Assembly: GCA_003157315.1 (NCBI GenBank)
Contig: PMJE01000021.1
Span: 1 to 17,873 of the forward strand
Length of the DNA: 17,873 nucleotides
Origin: Myxococcales bacterium
GTDB taxonomy: Bacteria > Myxococcota > Polyangia > Fen-1088
Reading direction: 5' to 3'
Positions 1-7,736 of this stretch are shown in pieces. The translations under genes and the position numbers were made by a program. Each line of letters starts with the position of its first letter. Position 1 is the stretch's first letter. The notes under the pieces are model-generated. The model ran no database searches and was not told where the DNA came from. It saw only the letters and a list, made by a program, of their open reading frames with translations.

Positions 1-1004
1 ATCACGGTGTGGGTGGTCAGCTTGACCAGGTCGGCCCGGTCGTAGAGAGTCTCGATGTCCATGCCGGGCGGCAGAACCCGGCTCTGCCGAATGTAATCCA
101 CGCGATCGTGAATGCCCTTGACGGTGGAGAGCGAGTCGCCCCCATAGCGCATGAGCACGATGCCTTCCACGATGTCCGGTTCACCGTCGCGGCCCACGAT
201 GCCAAGACGCGGGGCCGCCCCCACACTGACCGCCGCCACGTCGCGCACGCGAACGGGAACGCCTTTTTGCGCGGCCACCGCGATTTGTTCGATGTCGCGC
301 ACCGAACGGATGAGCCCGACACCGCGCACGTCGAAGGACTGTTCGCCCAGCGTGATACGCTGCCCGCCTACGTTCTGGTTGGCGTTGGTGATGGCAGCCT
401 GCAACTGTGCCAGGCTGACATTGAGTCCGCGCAGGCGATACGGGTCCACGTCCACGTGGTATTGCTTAGTCAGGCCGCCAAATCCGACGACGTCGATCAC
501 GCCCGGCACCTGGCGGAACTGTTTTTCCAGGATCCAGTCCTGTGCGGTTTTGAGATCCGCCGCCGTGTAACCCTTGCCCACCACCTTGTAGCGGTACAGC
601 TCGCCAATCGCACTCCAGGGTGAAAGCTGCGGTTGTACGCCCGGCGGCAAGCTGACGAAATTGAGCTGATTGAGCACGCGCTGCTGTGCCGTGAAGTAGC
701 TGGTGTCCCAGCCGAAATAGAACTTCACGTCGGCCAAGCCGAAGAGCGACTGCGAGCGCACATGTTCCAGCCCCGGCATGCCCACCAGCCCGGTCTCGAG
801 CGGCAGTGTGACGTAGCGTTCGACCTCCTCGGCGCTCCAGCCCTGCGGCTGCGCGATAAGCTCGATCATGGGCGCCACCGGGTTGGGATAGGCCTCGATA
901 TCGAGCTGGACGTACGAGCGAATGCCGATGCCGACGAGCGCCAGCGCGGCCATGAAGACCAGAAATGGCGCGCGGACAGCGGCCGAAACCAGTCGCTCAA
1001 TCAT
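1..1004 (-). CDS. Heavy-metal efflux RND transporter, CusA/CzcA family (N-terminal part, cut by window edge)
   Basis: This is the inner-membrane proton-driven pump of a tripartite efflux system that moves metal cations out of the periplasm or cytoplasm. Only the first 334 or so residues are in the window; the frame stays open to base 1. The protein begins MIERLVSAAVRAP, has a first membrane helix at about residues 13-30, then the periplasmic porter segment with family landmarks LDIEAYPNP, WSAEEVERYVTLPLE, PGLEHVRSQSLFGL and PWSAIGELYRY, all typical of HME-RND pumps rather than multidrug RND pumps. The ATG lies only 2 nt after the TAA of the adaptor gene, so translation is probably coupled. 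The metal-selective membrane helices are outside the window, so the substrate (Cu/Ag against Co/Zn/Cd) cannot be decided. The family call is firm. Confidence 0.93.
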   Translation of the reverse strand, partial: MIERLVSAAVRAPFLVFMAALALVGIGIRSYVQLDIEAYPNPVAPMIELIAQPQGWSAEEVERYVTLPLETGLVGMPGLEHVRSQSLFGLADVKFYFGWDTSYFTAQQRVLNQLNFVSLPPGVQPQLSPWSAIGELYRYKVVGKGYTAADLKTAQDWILEKQFRQVPGVIDVVGFGGLTKQYHVDVDPYRLRGLNVSLAQLQAAITNANQNVGGQRITLGEQSFDVRGVGLIRSVRDIEQIAVAAQKGVPVRVRDVAAVSVGAAPRLGIVGRDGEPDIVEGIVLMRYGGDSLSTVKGIHDRVDYIRQSRVLPPGMDIETLYDRADLVKLTTHTV

Positions 1005-1006
1005 GG

Positions 1007-2152
1007 TTACAGCATCCCGGAAAGCAGAATGGCGCCTGAAACCACGATGCGTTCGTCCTTGGCCAGGTTGCGCAGCACCGGTAGGTACTCGTTGCCCAAC
1101 TCCTCGTTGACCACCACGGGGCGGCGTTCGAAGCGCAGGCGGCCGTCCGGCGTCTTGCCCGCCTCGACAAAGACCACGGTCTGATCGCCGAGGCGCAGAA
1201 GCGCGCCGCGCGGGATGGCCAATGCGACTTGGCGATCCACCGGCAGGGTCACGGTGGCATACATCTCGGATTTCAGAGCGCGGTCGGAATTGGTGATCTT
1301 GCAGCGGACTTTCGAGGTGTGGGTTGCGGGATCGAGCGTGTCGGAAACCCAGTCGGCCAGGCCTCGGAAGACCCTGTCAGGATAGGCCACCACGGTGGCC
1401 AGGCAGGCCGTGCCCGCCTTCACCCGGCCAAGATCCATCTCGAAGATGTCACCCAGCACCCACACGCTGTCCAACTTACCCACGGTGAAGAGCTCGAGCA
1501 CGGTGCCGCCAGAGTACTGACCTTGCACCTCGGTGCCGGGGTTCACGCTGCGCGCGATGACCTCGCCGTCGATGGGCGAACGCAGGGTGTACATCTGGTT
1601 GGAGCTGTCGGAGGAGCTTCCGCGCAGAATGCGGGTCTTCTTCCTCGCTCGATCCAGCTCGGCCCTGGCTTTGCTGTAGTTCGACTGTGCGCTCTCCAAA
1701 TCGCGTTGCGATCCAGCGTGGACGTCGAACAGGTCCTTCTGGCGACTAGCTTCCTTTTCGGCCGCGCCGAAGTCGGCCTGCGCCTTTTCCATGTCGGAGA
1801 ATGCCGTCGCCACATCGGGAGACTCGATCACCGCCAACGCGTCCCCCTTCTTCACTCGCTGGCCGAGCTGCGCCTCGATCTTGACCACCCGGCCGGTCAC
1901 CGGCGACAGCACATGCGCCACGTGCAGATCGTCGAAGGTCACGCGACCGCTGGCCACCACCACGCCGCCCACCGGCTGTAGTTCGAGCGGTTCGACGACC
2001 AGCTTGGCTGCTGCCACCTGTTCGGGTGCTAGCCACACCTCCGTCGTGGGCGGCGCGACCGCTGGCGAGGCAGCGGCGCGCCGATGACAGCCAGAGCAGG
2101 CGGCCACAAGGAAGGCCAGAGCGACAGTGGAAGTGATGCGAATATGGTTCAT
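1007..2152 (-). CDS. RND efflux periplasmic adaptor subunit (CusB/CzcB-type membrane fusion protein), lipoprotein
   Basis: This 381-residue protein links the RND pump to the outer-membrane channel. It starts with a lipoprotein signal: a hydrophobic stretch at residues 8-18 and lipobox VAAC with Cys19. A first half-lipoyl/barrel segment (residues about 75-115, SPVTGRVVKIEAQLGQRVKKGD) is followed by a helical hairpin at about 115-180 rich in Ala, Lys and Glu, the second lipoyl half (TLRSPIDGEVIARSVNPGTEV), a beta-barrel domain (about 225-310) and a membrane-proximal domain. No His-rich or Met-rich metal-binding tail is visible, so the metal is undetermined. The ATG overlaps the stop of the upstream TolC-like gene by 4 nt (ATGA), and the stop is 2 nt before the pump gene: a tight C-B-A operon. 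Confidence 0.93.
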   Translation of the reverse strand: MNHIRITSTVALAFLVAACSGCHRRAAASPAVAPPTTEVWLAPEQVAAAKLVVEPLELQPVGGVVVASGRVTFDDLHVAHVLSPVTGRVVKIEAQLGQRVKKGDALAVIESPDVATAFSDMEKAQADFGAAEKEASRQKDLFDVHAGSQRDLESAQSNYSKARAELDRARKKTRILRGSSSDSSNQMYTLRSPIDGEVIARSVNPGTEVQGQYSGGTVLELFTVGKLDSVWVLGDIFEMDLGRVKAGTACLATVVAYPDRVFRGLADWVSDTLDPATHTSKVRCKITNSDRALKSEMYATVTLPVDRQVALAIPRGALLRLGDQTVVFVEAGKTPDGRLRFERRPVVVNEELGNEYLPVLRNLAKDERIVVSGAILLSGML

Positions 2153-3483
2153 GGTCCCAGCTCCAAGCCCACAGCCTCCCCGATGAGTACGACCGCCAGC
2201 CAGTGGTCGGCCAGATCGCGCAGGTAGCCTTGGGTGGTTTCTATGAGCATTCGTTGTGCATCCAGGTACTCGAGCAACGACGCCGCGCCTTTCTCGTACT
2301 GGATCTGGACCAGATCGCGCGTGCGCCGCGCCCGATCGAGCAGGCCGTGCTCGGCCCGTTCCACCCGGCGGCGGGTCGACTGGAACTGCGTCAGCGCGAC
2401 AGTCACGTCGTTCACGATCTGCGCCTCGGTCTTGGCCAGCAGCGTGTCCTGCACGCGCACATCGGCCTGGGCCTTCTGCACCTCACCTTGGAAATGGTAG
2501 AACAGCGGCGGGGTGAGCGTGAGTCCCAGCGAGATCGTGGGCGGTGAGCTGACGTCGCTGCCAGTTCCTTGGCCGCTCACGCCGAGCGAGAGCGCCAAGT
2601 CGGGAAAGCGTAGACGCTTTGCCGACTGTAGGGCCGCCCCGGCCCGGTCGTGTTGCAGGTGGGCTGCGGCCAGGTCGGGCCGCTGCTTGCGGGCTAGCTC
2701 CAGCAACGACTCGACTGTGGCGCGGCCCAGGTCGTCAGGCACCCGATAGCGCGGGAGATCGGCATCGACCTCGAAGTCAGGCACGCGGCCACGCACGCCC
2801 AGCAGGAAGGCGAGCTGAAACTTGGCCTCGGCCAAGTCGAATTCAGCGCGCTCCACCTCCTGGTCAGCTTCCAGTTTCTCGGTCTCGACCTTGAGCGCGT
2901 CGACCTGTGAGATGGCGCCATGCTGAAAGCGGGCTTGATTCAGTTCCATCACATGACCGAGGCGGCTCTGCGACTCGCGGGTCAGGTCAAGGGCGTCGCG
3001 GTCGTACACGGCCTCCAGGTACTGCTGGCGGAGCATGGATTCCAGAGTGCGCTGGGTGTCGGCACGGTTCTGGCGTGCCACCGCCAGGGCCAGCTCCGCT
3101 GTGCGCGAGCGCAGGCCCCGCTTTCCCGACAGCGTGTCGAAGACAGCCGATTGATCAGACACGCCTACGTCCCATGCCAACGCTGAACAGCCGGGACAGG
3201 TCGCGCTGTTGAACCCGAATGAATGACCCACACCGCCCGAGATGGCGGGGTTGGCAATGGCGCTGGCTATCTGCGCGTCGCCCCGGACGCTATCCACCGT
3301 CGCATCCGCTACGATGAGATCGAAGCCGCGCTCGCGGAACAGGCGCACGGCGTCCACCATGCTCACATGGGCAGGGATAGACGCATTCTCAAGATGTTCC
3401 TGAGCCAGTGCGGGCAGAGTGCTGTCCAAGAAAGAGAACGTAATTCCCAATGCCAAGGCCATGGGACAAGAGCATTGCTTCAT
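2149..3483 (-). CDS. TolC-family outer membrane efflux channel (CusC/CzcC-type)
   Basis: This 444-residue protein is the outer-membrane exit duct of the metal efflux system. A Sec signal peptide covers residues 1-27, with likely cleavage after the ALA that precedes QEHLEN. Two homologous outer-membrane efflux repeats follow (about 45-240 and 250-440), each mostly amphipathic helix with the alternating Ala/Glu/Arg/Leu pattern of TolC coiled coils (for example ELALAVARQNRADTQRTLES and the C-terminal LLEYLDAQRMLIETTQGYLR). The length is normal for CzcC/CusC proteins. It is first in the efflux operon, overlaps the adaptor start by 4 nt, and has a candidate promoter 26 nt upstream of its ATG. The upstream neighbour is a degenerate sigma-54-type regulator. 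Confidence 0.92.
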   Translation of the reverse strand: MKQCSCPMALALGITFSFLDSTLPALAQEHLENASIPAHVSMVDAVRLFRERGFDLIVADATVDSVRGDAQIASAIANPAISGGVGHSFGFNSATCPGCSALAWDVGVSDQSAVFDTLSGKRGLRSRTAELALAVARQNRADTQRTLESMLRQQYLEAVYDRDALDLTRESQSRLGHVMELNQARFQHGAISQVDALKVETEKLEADQEVERAEFDLAEAKFQLAFLLGVRGRVPDFEVDADLPRYRVPDDLGRATVESLLELARKQRPDLAAAHLQHDRAGAALQSAKRLRFPDLALSLGVSGQGTGSDVSSPPTISLGLTLTPPLFYHFQGEVQKAQADVRVQDTLLAKTEAQIVNDVTVALTQFQSTRRRVERAEHGLLDRARRTRDLVQIQYEKGAASLLEYLDAQRMLIETTQGYLRDLADHWLAVVLIGEAVGLELGP

Positions 3484-3508
3484 CGACAGTTTGCCCTAGT
3501 AGTAATTT

Positions 3509-3536
3509 ATTGTAGGGATGCGCCTCTCGACCGCAA
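3509..3536 (-). promoter_or_regulatory. Candidate sigma-70-type promoter of the metal efflux operon
   Basis: On the minus strand a -35 like TTGCGG (3531-3536) is separated by 16 nt from a good -10, TACAAT (3509-3514). It lies in the 92-nt gap between the stop of the degenerate regulator and the ATG of the TolC-like gene, leaving a short AT-rich leader. The -10 matches consensus at 5 of 6 positions and the -35 at 3 of 6, as expected for an activated promoter. No sigma-54 type GG-N10-GC element was seen here. This is inferred from pattern only. Confidence 0.4.
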
Positions 3537-3575
3537 AGCCCGCAAGATGATCGCGCGTGGTACGCTTGAGAACGA

Positions 3576-4607
3576 TCAACCTCTGGACGGGGCCGAGGTC
3601 GTGGCCGCTTCGAGGATCGCGCGGACGTCGAGGCCGTGCCGGAGGATTTTCCTGCGCACGCTGGCGTACGACATACCCATCGCCCGCGACATCGCCATAC
3701 CCCGTCCTCTGAATTCCCGAATCAACATCACGAGATAGTCGCGTTCCAATTCCACCAGCGAGGGAAAATGGCTGTTATCCTGCCCGGCAGCGGACGTCAC
3801 CGGCCGAAGAAGCGCTGCCCGCACAGTGGTCGCCCTCCCGGCCTCGTCGAACACGACGATTGCCTCCTCTCCAACCTCTTCCGAGGTGGCCAACGCCGCC
3901 GCCCGCTCCACGATGTTTCGCAGCTCCCTAGCGTTTGCCGGATATGAATGCAATAGGAGCTTACGCTCCGCCGCCTCTGAGAATCGCAACGAACGCCCGC
4001 CCTGCCATTCGGCATAGTGCTTCAGAAACCGACGCGCCAGCTTCAAGATGTCGCCCGCCCGAAGGCGCAACGGCGGTATGACGAGCCTGCCGACGTCCCA
4101 GGCGTGAAGCAACTCCTGACTGAAGCCCTTGCGCCCCAACAGCTCTTTAGCACTCAGCCGAGAACCCCCAATAATCCGGAGTGGCTGAGCCGCCTGGCTT
4201 CGATTCGCCAGCATCTCCCCAACCCAATCCTGGCCCTCCGACCCAAGGTTCTCGATGTCCTCGATGAACACCGTCCCGACGCCTCCCCATCCCCGCATCT
4301 CGGAGGGACCGACCAGGTTCGCCGGAATCTCCCGCAGCCGCTCCGCCCGAGCTATTGGATCGGCATCGTGAATCAGCCGTGCCAGCTCCGGCACCCCGGT
4401 ACCCCTCTCGCCTTCGATCAACACGGGCGAACCGGGCGCATGCGCCAACCGCCCCGCCATCTCGATCACCTCACGCAACCCCGGCGAGTCCAGCAGCCAA
4501 TACCCAGGAGTCTCACCAGCGACGCTCGCTGCGCGCCGGGCTTCAAGCGCTCGCGCGATGTCTGATTGTGACTGTGACCCAAGGTGGACTACCATGGCGT
4601 CTCCCAT
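3576..4607 (-). CDS. Degenerate sigma-54-activator-like regulator: pseudo-AAA+ domain plus Fis-type HTH
   Basis: This 343-residue protein has the architecture of a bacterial enhancer-binding protein, but its working parts are lost. The AAA+ region spans about residues 40-245. The Walker A position reads GERGTGVPELA, so the nucleotide-binding Lys is Val. The segment that should carry [13 protein letters not shown] is collapsed to NLVGPSEMRGWGGVG, so the sigma-54 contact loop is missing. Walker B is TVFIEDIENL, with the Asp-Glu order swapped. The arginine-finger segment FREDLYYRL is replaced by FSQELLHAWDV. The sensor II region (YPANARELRNIVERA) and the C-terminal Fis-like HTH (about 290-330, RGMAMSRAMGMSYASVRRKIL) are intact. 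It probably binds DNA without activating sigma-54. The start is the ATG after GGAG (5-nt spacing). It lies 45 nt after a lipoprotein gene and just upstream of the efflux operon. Confidence 0.8.
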   Translation of the reverse strand: MGDAMVVHLGSQSQSDIARALEARRAASVAGETPGYWLLDSPGLREVIEMAGRLAHAPGSPVLIEGERGTGVPELARLIHDADPIARAERLREIPANLVGPSEMRGWGGVGTVFIEDIENLGSEGQDWVGEMLANRSQAAQPLRIIGGSRLSAKELLGRKGFSQELLHAWDVGRLVIPPLRLRAGDILKLARRFLKHYAEWQGGRSLRFSEAAERKLLLHSYPANARELRNIVERAAALATSEEVGEEAIVVFDEAGRATTVRAALLRPVTSAAGQDNSHFPSLVELERDYLVMLIREFRGRGMAMSRAMGMSYASVRRKILRHGLDVRAILEAATTSAPSRG

Positions 4608-4652
4608 CGCTTCTCCAGGGTTGCTTGCACTTCGACGGAGTTTGCGATCTGC

Positions 4653-4940
4653 CTAGTTCCCGGCGTCCGGTGGCGGGCATGCACTGCCGTTACAGAACGG
4701 GTTCAGGCTCGACGTGAGTGGCGTTGGGCAGCAGTAGTTCTCCGGGCAGGTCGGGGACTCCTGGCAAGTCAGACCGCTATTGCAGTCACTCTCCCCTGGG
4801 AAGAGATCGGGGTTACAGCGATCCCCTTCTTTCCCCTGGTTGCACCCGCTGCCGAGGGCCAATGCCACCACTGCGACAATGACCAAAAGGATGCGCGATC
4901 CACTAGATTTCGCATTCACCGAGATCGTTCTCTTCATCAT
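4653..4940 (-). CDS. Small cysteine-rich lipoprotein
   Basis: This 95-residue protein (94 if the second of two adjacent ATGs is used) has a basic N-terminus, a hydrophobic core ILLVIVAVVALAL and a lipobox-like LGSGC with Cys33. The mature part holds eight more cysteines (42, 53, 59, 65, 70, 71, 83, 88), including an adjacent CC, plus many Pro, Asn and Gly: a disulfide-knotted or metal-binding minidomain with landmarks GDRCNPDL, SGLTC and CPENYCCP. GGAG lies 7 nt before the first ATG. I recall similar short Cys-patterned lipoproteins in myxobacteria, but I assign no function. It sits 43 nt after the porin-like gene and probably shares its transcript. Confidence 0.75.
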   Translation of the reverse strand: MMKRTISVNAKSSGSRILLVIVAVVALALGSGCNQGKEGDRCNPDLFPGESDCNSGLTCQESPTCPENYCCPTPLTSSLNPFCNGSACPPPDAGN

Positions 4941-4983
4941 GACAATTCTCCAAATTCTGCCGCTTGATACTCAACTGCCACTG

Positions 4984-6501
4984 CTAGAAGCGGGTCAACA
5001 TGGCGAAGATGATCCTGTCATCCGTTTTGGACAGGTCGGGGCGCCAACCGCCAGGAATAGTTGTGTTGACGTATCCATCCGGCGAGGTCACGCCCCCGTG
5101 GCCCGCAAAGTACGGGACGTCGGCCTGGCGGTGGTTGTACTCAATGTCGAATGTGACTAGCTGGCTGGGCATGTACTGAATGCCCATCTCGTAGTCGAAT
5201 GCGTTGAACTTGGTGCCCGAGTTGAAGTCGAACCCCGCCGTGGGGGGCGAAACGCCAAGCGGCTGGACCAGAGCAGGGTTGGACGCATTGCCCGTCGGCG
5301 ACAGAACAAGGTAGCGTCCCGGGTTGCTCATGAAGCCAGCGCCGATGTTCCACGCGAATTTCTCGCCAAACCAGACCCGATGGTAGGCCATCGCGCTGAG
5401 AAAGTGCTGCGTGCAAGGAGTGGCATTCGTGCAATTGAGCTCGGTGCCTGTGCCACCGAAACCGACGACGCCGTCTCCATGCTCGAAGCCAAAGTCCGCG
5501 GTCACGGAGAACGCCGCACGCGTGACTCCATACCTCGGCTTCGTCAGGTTTAGCCACCGCAGCAGGAAGCTGTTGTCCGAGTGAAACCGCATCCGTCCGG
5601 GAGCGTCTTGGGTGTCCCAACCAACGTAATCGTTGGTGATGAAGGACAGATATTCCACAGGGCGATAGAGGAGCACGCCCCCGAAGCCTGGCATCTCGTT
5701 GAACTTTCCATACGTCTGCCATCCGTTGATCAGCCAGAGTTCAACCTTCAACTTGTCAGTAGGGAAGATTTGAGCGCGAATTCCGTTGAAGAACCACGGG
5801 GTATTGTCTGAGGTAAACGACGGCAGATACATCCAGTTCTCGAAGTTGTCGTAGGAGAACAACCCCACGTAGGACATGAAGATTCCCGCGTCGACATTGA
5901 TACCGTGCAAGACGTCCAAGTGATAGCCACCCCACGCCTCGCTGATGTAGCGAAGAGCAGTCTGTAAATCGAACTGGCCGCGGTTTGTGCTCGTGTCGTT
6001 CCGGGGCACCAGAGTCGACCGAACGCCATACTGTGTCATCAGCCGTGCTCGACCACCCTCCGCGTGAAAATCGCCCCCAAATCCAAGGAAGGCCAGAGTG
6101 AACTCATTGTTGCGCGAGAGCGCGGTAGACCCGACGACAGTGTTGTCAATCGGATTGTTCCTTGACGCCGTGTAGTTCACATCGACTAGGAGTGAGGGCG
6201 TGAAATACTTGGTGTCGAGCAGAGCCGTCTTCTGTCGGTTGTTCCCGTTCAACCAAGTAAAGTCACCAAAGGCAAACGGCTCGCTTGCCCCCTCGGGAAC
6301 GCTGGGCGGGGCCAGCGTCTCCGCCGCCGAGGGCATCGGAGGTGACGTTTCCGCGATAGGCAGCGGAGGCATTGCGGCTTCTGCCAGCGGCGCTGTTGAC
6401 GTGGTTGATGGGTCAGGGTTGGCTCGCGCCGCTCCCAGCAGGCTCAAAAGCACGGCCGGCGGCAGAATACAGCCAATCAATATTCGGGATCGCGTTGTCA
6501 T
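4984..6501 (-). CDS. Outer membrane beta-barrel protein, BBP2 / OmpL-like porin family
   Basis: This 505-residue protein is a putative outer-membrane porin. The signal peptide is residues 1-27 (ends GAARA), followed by a Pro/Ala/Ser-rich linker (about 28-70) and then a long beta-rich domain to the C-terminus. Alternating aromatic and hydrophobic strands are obvious (TPSLLVDVNYT, FTLAFLGFGGDFHAEG, LKVELWLINGW, YLSFITNDYVGWDT, VTFDIEYNHRQ), and the last residue is Phe, as expected for the BAM-recognised terminal strand (IIFAMLTRF). Motifs such as FNGIRAQIFPTDKLKVELWL and the Trp/Tyr-rich turns match the BBP2 barrel group. Its substrate is unknown. A direct-repeat box (6589-6609) lies 88 nt upstream, and the two-component system is the next gene cluster upstream. 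Confidence 0.8.
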   Translation of the reverse strand: MTTRSRILIGCILPPAVLLSLLGAARANPDPSTTSTAPLAEAAMPPLPIAETSPPMPSAAETLAPPSVPEGASEPFAFGDFTWLNGNNRQKTALLDTKYFTPSLLVDVNYTASRNNPIDNTVVGSTALSRNNEFTLAFLGFGGDFHAEGGRARLMTQYGVRSTLVPRNDTSTNRGQFDLQTALRYISEAWGGYHLDVLHGINVDAGIFMSYVGLFSYDNFENWMYLPSFTSDNTPWFFNGIRAQIFPTDKLKVELWLINGWQTYGKFNEMPGFGGVLLYRPVEYLSFITNDYVGWDTQDAPGRMRFHSDNSFLLRWLNLTKPRYGVTRAAFSVTADFGFEHGDGVVGFGGTGTELNCTNATPCTQHFLSAMAYHRVWFGEKFAWNIGAGFMSNPGRYLVLSPTGNASNPALVQPLGVSPPTAGFDFNSGTKFNAFDYEMGIQYMPSQLVTFDIEYNHRQADVPYFAGHGGVTSPDGYVNTTIPGGWRPDLSKTDDRIIFAMLTRF

Positions 6502-6837
6502 TGGACACCACCATTCATTGCTACGTTGCCAATTGCGTTTGGAGATATTGGACTGAAGTGCACGCCAACGAAGGTAGCAGGGGGTGCAGTTAAAACTCCG
6601 TTAAAAACGGTTTGGCCCAGAGGCACCTGCTCACTTGTTATCGCCCGCGAAATAGCGGAGAGACACGTGCGAAACATTGGGCGAATGGGACGGTGCTGGT
6701 AAGCGCGCGTGCGCAGCCGGCGCGCCGACTCGGAGATTGCGTCGCGGCTCGCCGAGCGGGTGGATGGGTTGCGCGCGTCGTCGGCGGTTGTCTCAAGCGC
6801 CGGGCACCTCCCCAATCAGGCAGATAGAGGGAAGGCG
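6502..6837. other. Gene-free interval upstream of the porin-like gene
   Basis: This is 336 bases between the stop of the first response regulator and the start of the barrel gene. The half nearest the regulator is GC-rich with no convincing reading frame. The half nearest the porin contains the direct-repeat box at 6589-6609 and is locally AT-richer. No clear terminator with a T-tract is visible. A weak GGTGG element precedes the porin ATG. Confidence 0.6.
6589..6609 (-). promoter_or_regulatory. Direct-repeat operator candidate upstream of the porin-like gene
   Basis: On the minus strand two copies of TTTTAAC are separated by GGAG, giving an exact 7-mer direct repeat with an 11-bp period, followed on the distal side by a symmetrical CG. 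Direct repeats one helical turn apart are the usual target of OmpR/PhoB-type response regulators. A nearly identical box in the same orientation lies upstream of the secreted-protein gene at 10747-10767. The site is 88 nt before the porin ATG. A poor -10 (TACCTT, 6571-6576) lies 12 nt downstream. The regulator assignment is inference from proximity. Confidence 0.5.
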
Positions 6838-7536
6838 TCAACCCCCTGAGATATTCAGTCGGTAGCCGAGGCCAGGTTCGTTAACCAGGAACTGCGGGCG
6901 CGACGGGTCGGACTCGAGTTTGCGGCGAAGCGCGTGCATGTAGACGCGGACGTAGCCGCGCTTGTGCTGGTATGCGGCGCCCCAGGTTTCCTTGAGGAGC
7001 GTGTCTGCAGAGACCATGCGGTCTGGATGCCGGGCCAGCGTCGCGAGTAGTTTGAACTCTGTGATAGAGAGAGGAACCTGGTGCTCACCGTGAAGCAGCC
7101 TGCGCGCTACGAAATCCAGCGTGTAGTCGCCAAACGAGACCGTGATTGCATCGCCGCCGGCCACCCGTGCATGACTTCGTAGTATGGCGCGCACACGCGC
7201 CACAAGCTCTGGCAGCGAGAAGGGTTTCATCAGGTAGTCGTCCGCCCCGGAGTCCAGTGCCCGTACTCTTTGCATGGCATCTCCGCGACCCGACACGATC
7301 ATGATTGGAGCGGCGCTGTTGGCGCGGATTGTCGGGAGGAGCGCCAATCCATCGATGTCCGGGAGACCGAGATCGAGCAGCACAAGATCTGGATTCCTGG
7401 TTCGGACCTCAGTAATCGCGCATTGGCCTGTGCTGACGTCGATCGTATGATACCCCTCGTTCTGGAGTGCCATCTCGACTACATGGGCCAATCTGCGGTC
7501 GTCTTCGACGACGAGTATAACTGGTGCGATGGTCAC
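6838..7536 (-). CDS. OmpR/KdpE-family response regulator (second of a tandem pair)
   Basis: This 232-residue DNA-binding response regulator has a receiver domain (residues about 5-118) with acidic pocket EDD (11-13), phospho-acceptor Asp55 in LLDLGLPDIDG, Ser82 and Lys104 in MKPF. An OmpR-type winged helix (about 130-228) follows, with LSITEFKLLATLARHP and RGYVRVYMHALRRKLE. I chose the GTG at 7536 because AAGGA lies 6 nt upstream and the protein then aligns end to end with the neighbouring regulator. The frame runs open to a TTG at 7728, but that 64-residue extension has no family counterpart. It lies 200 nt after the first regulator's stop. A 6-bp hairpin (7558-7574) sits just before the ribosome-binding site. 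It resembles KdpE, but no kdpFABC genes are present. Confidence 0.88.
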   Translation of the reverse strand: MTIAPVILVVEDDRRLAHVVEMALQNEGYHTIDVSTGQCAITEVRTRNPDLVLLDLGLPDIDGLALLPTIRANSAAPIMIVSGRGDAMQRVRALDSGADDYLMKPFSLPELVARVRAILRSHARVAGGDAITVSFGDYTLDFVARRLLHGEHQVPLSITEFKLLATLARHPDRMVSADTLLKETWGAAYQHKRGYVRVYMHALRRKLESDPSRPQFLVNEPGLGYRLNISGG

Positions 7537-7736
7537 TTGGATTCCTTGGCGCAGAGCCCTCGCTTCGCGCGAGGAACCGAGAGTTCCAGTCGACAGACTG
7601 CAAAGCAGGAACCAGTCGCGCATCAGCGCACGGACGGCTTGCGCTTCAAGGGCTATCCGCATGCTGCGGATGGCAGCGTTACCTCTAGCGATTGCGAATT
7701 GCACGACAGGATGGGCGGCGCCGTGCAAATTGCTGA

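Noticed and set aside
3560..3580. Short inverted repeat TTGA-N6-TCAA near the efflux promoter, considered as a metal-regulator operator
   Set aside because: The arms are only 4 bp, it overlaps the end of the regulator gene, and it does not match MerR/CueR-type sites.
7537..7728. 64-residue N-terminal extension of the downstream response regulator
   Set aside because: It needs a TTG start, has no counterpart in KdpE-type regulators, and the GTG at 7536 has a good ribosome-binding site and aligns with the sister gene.
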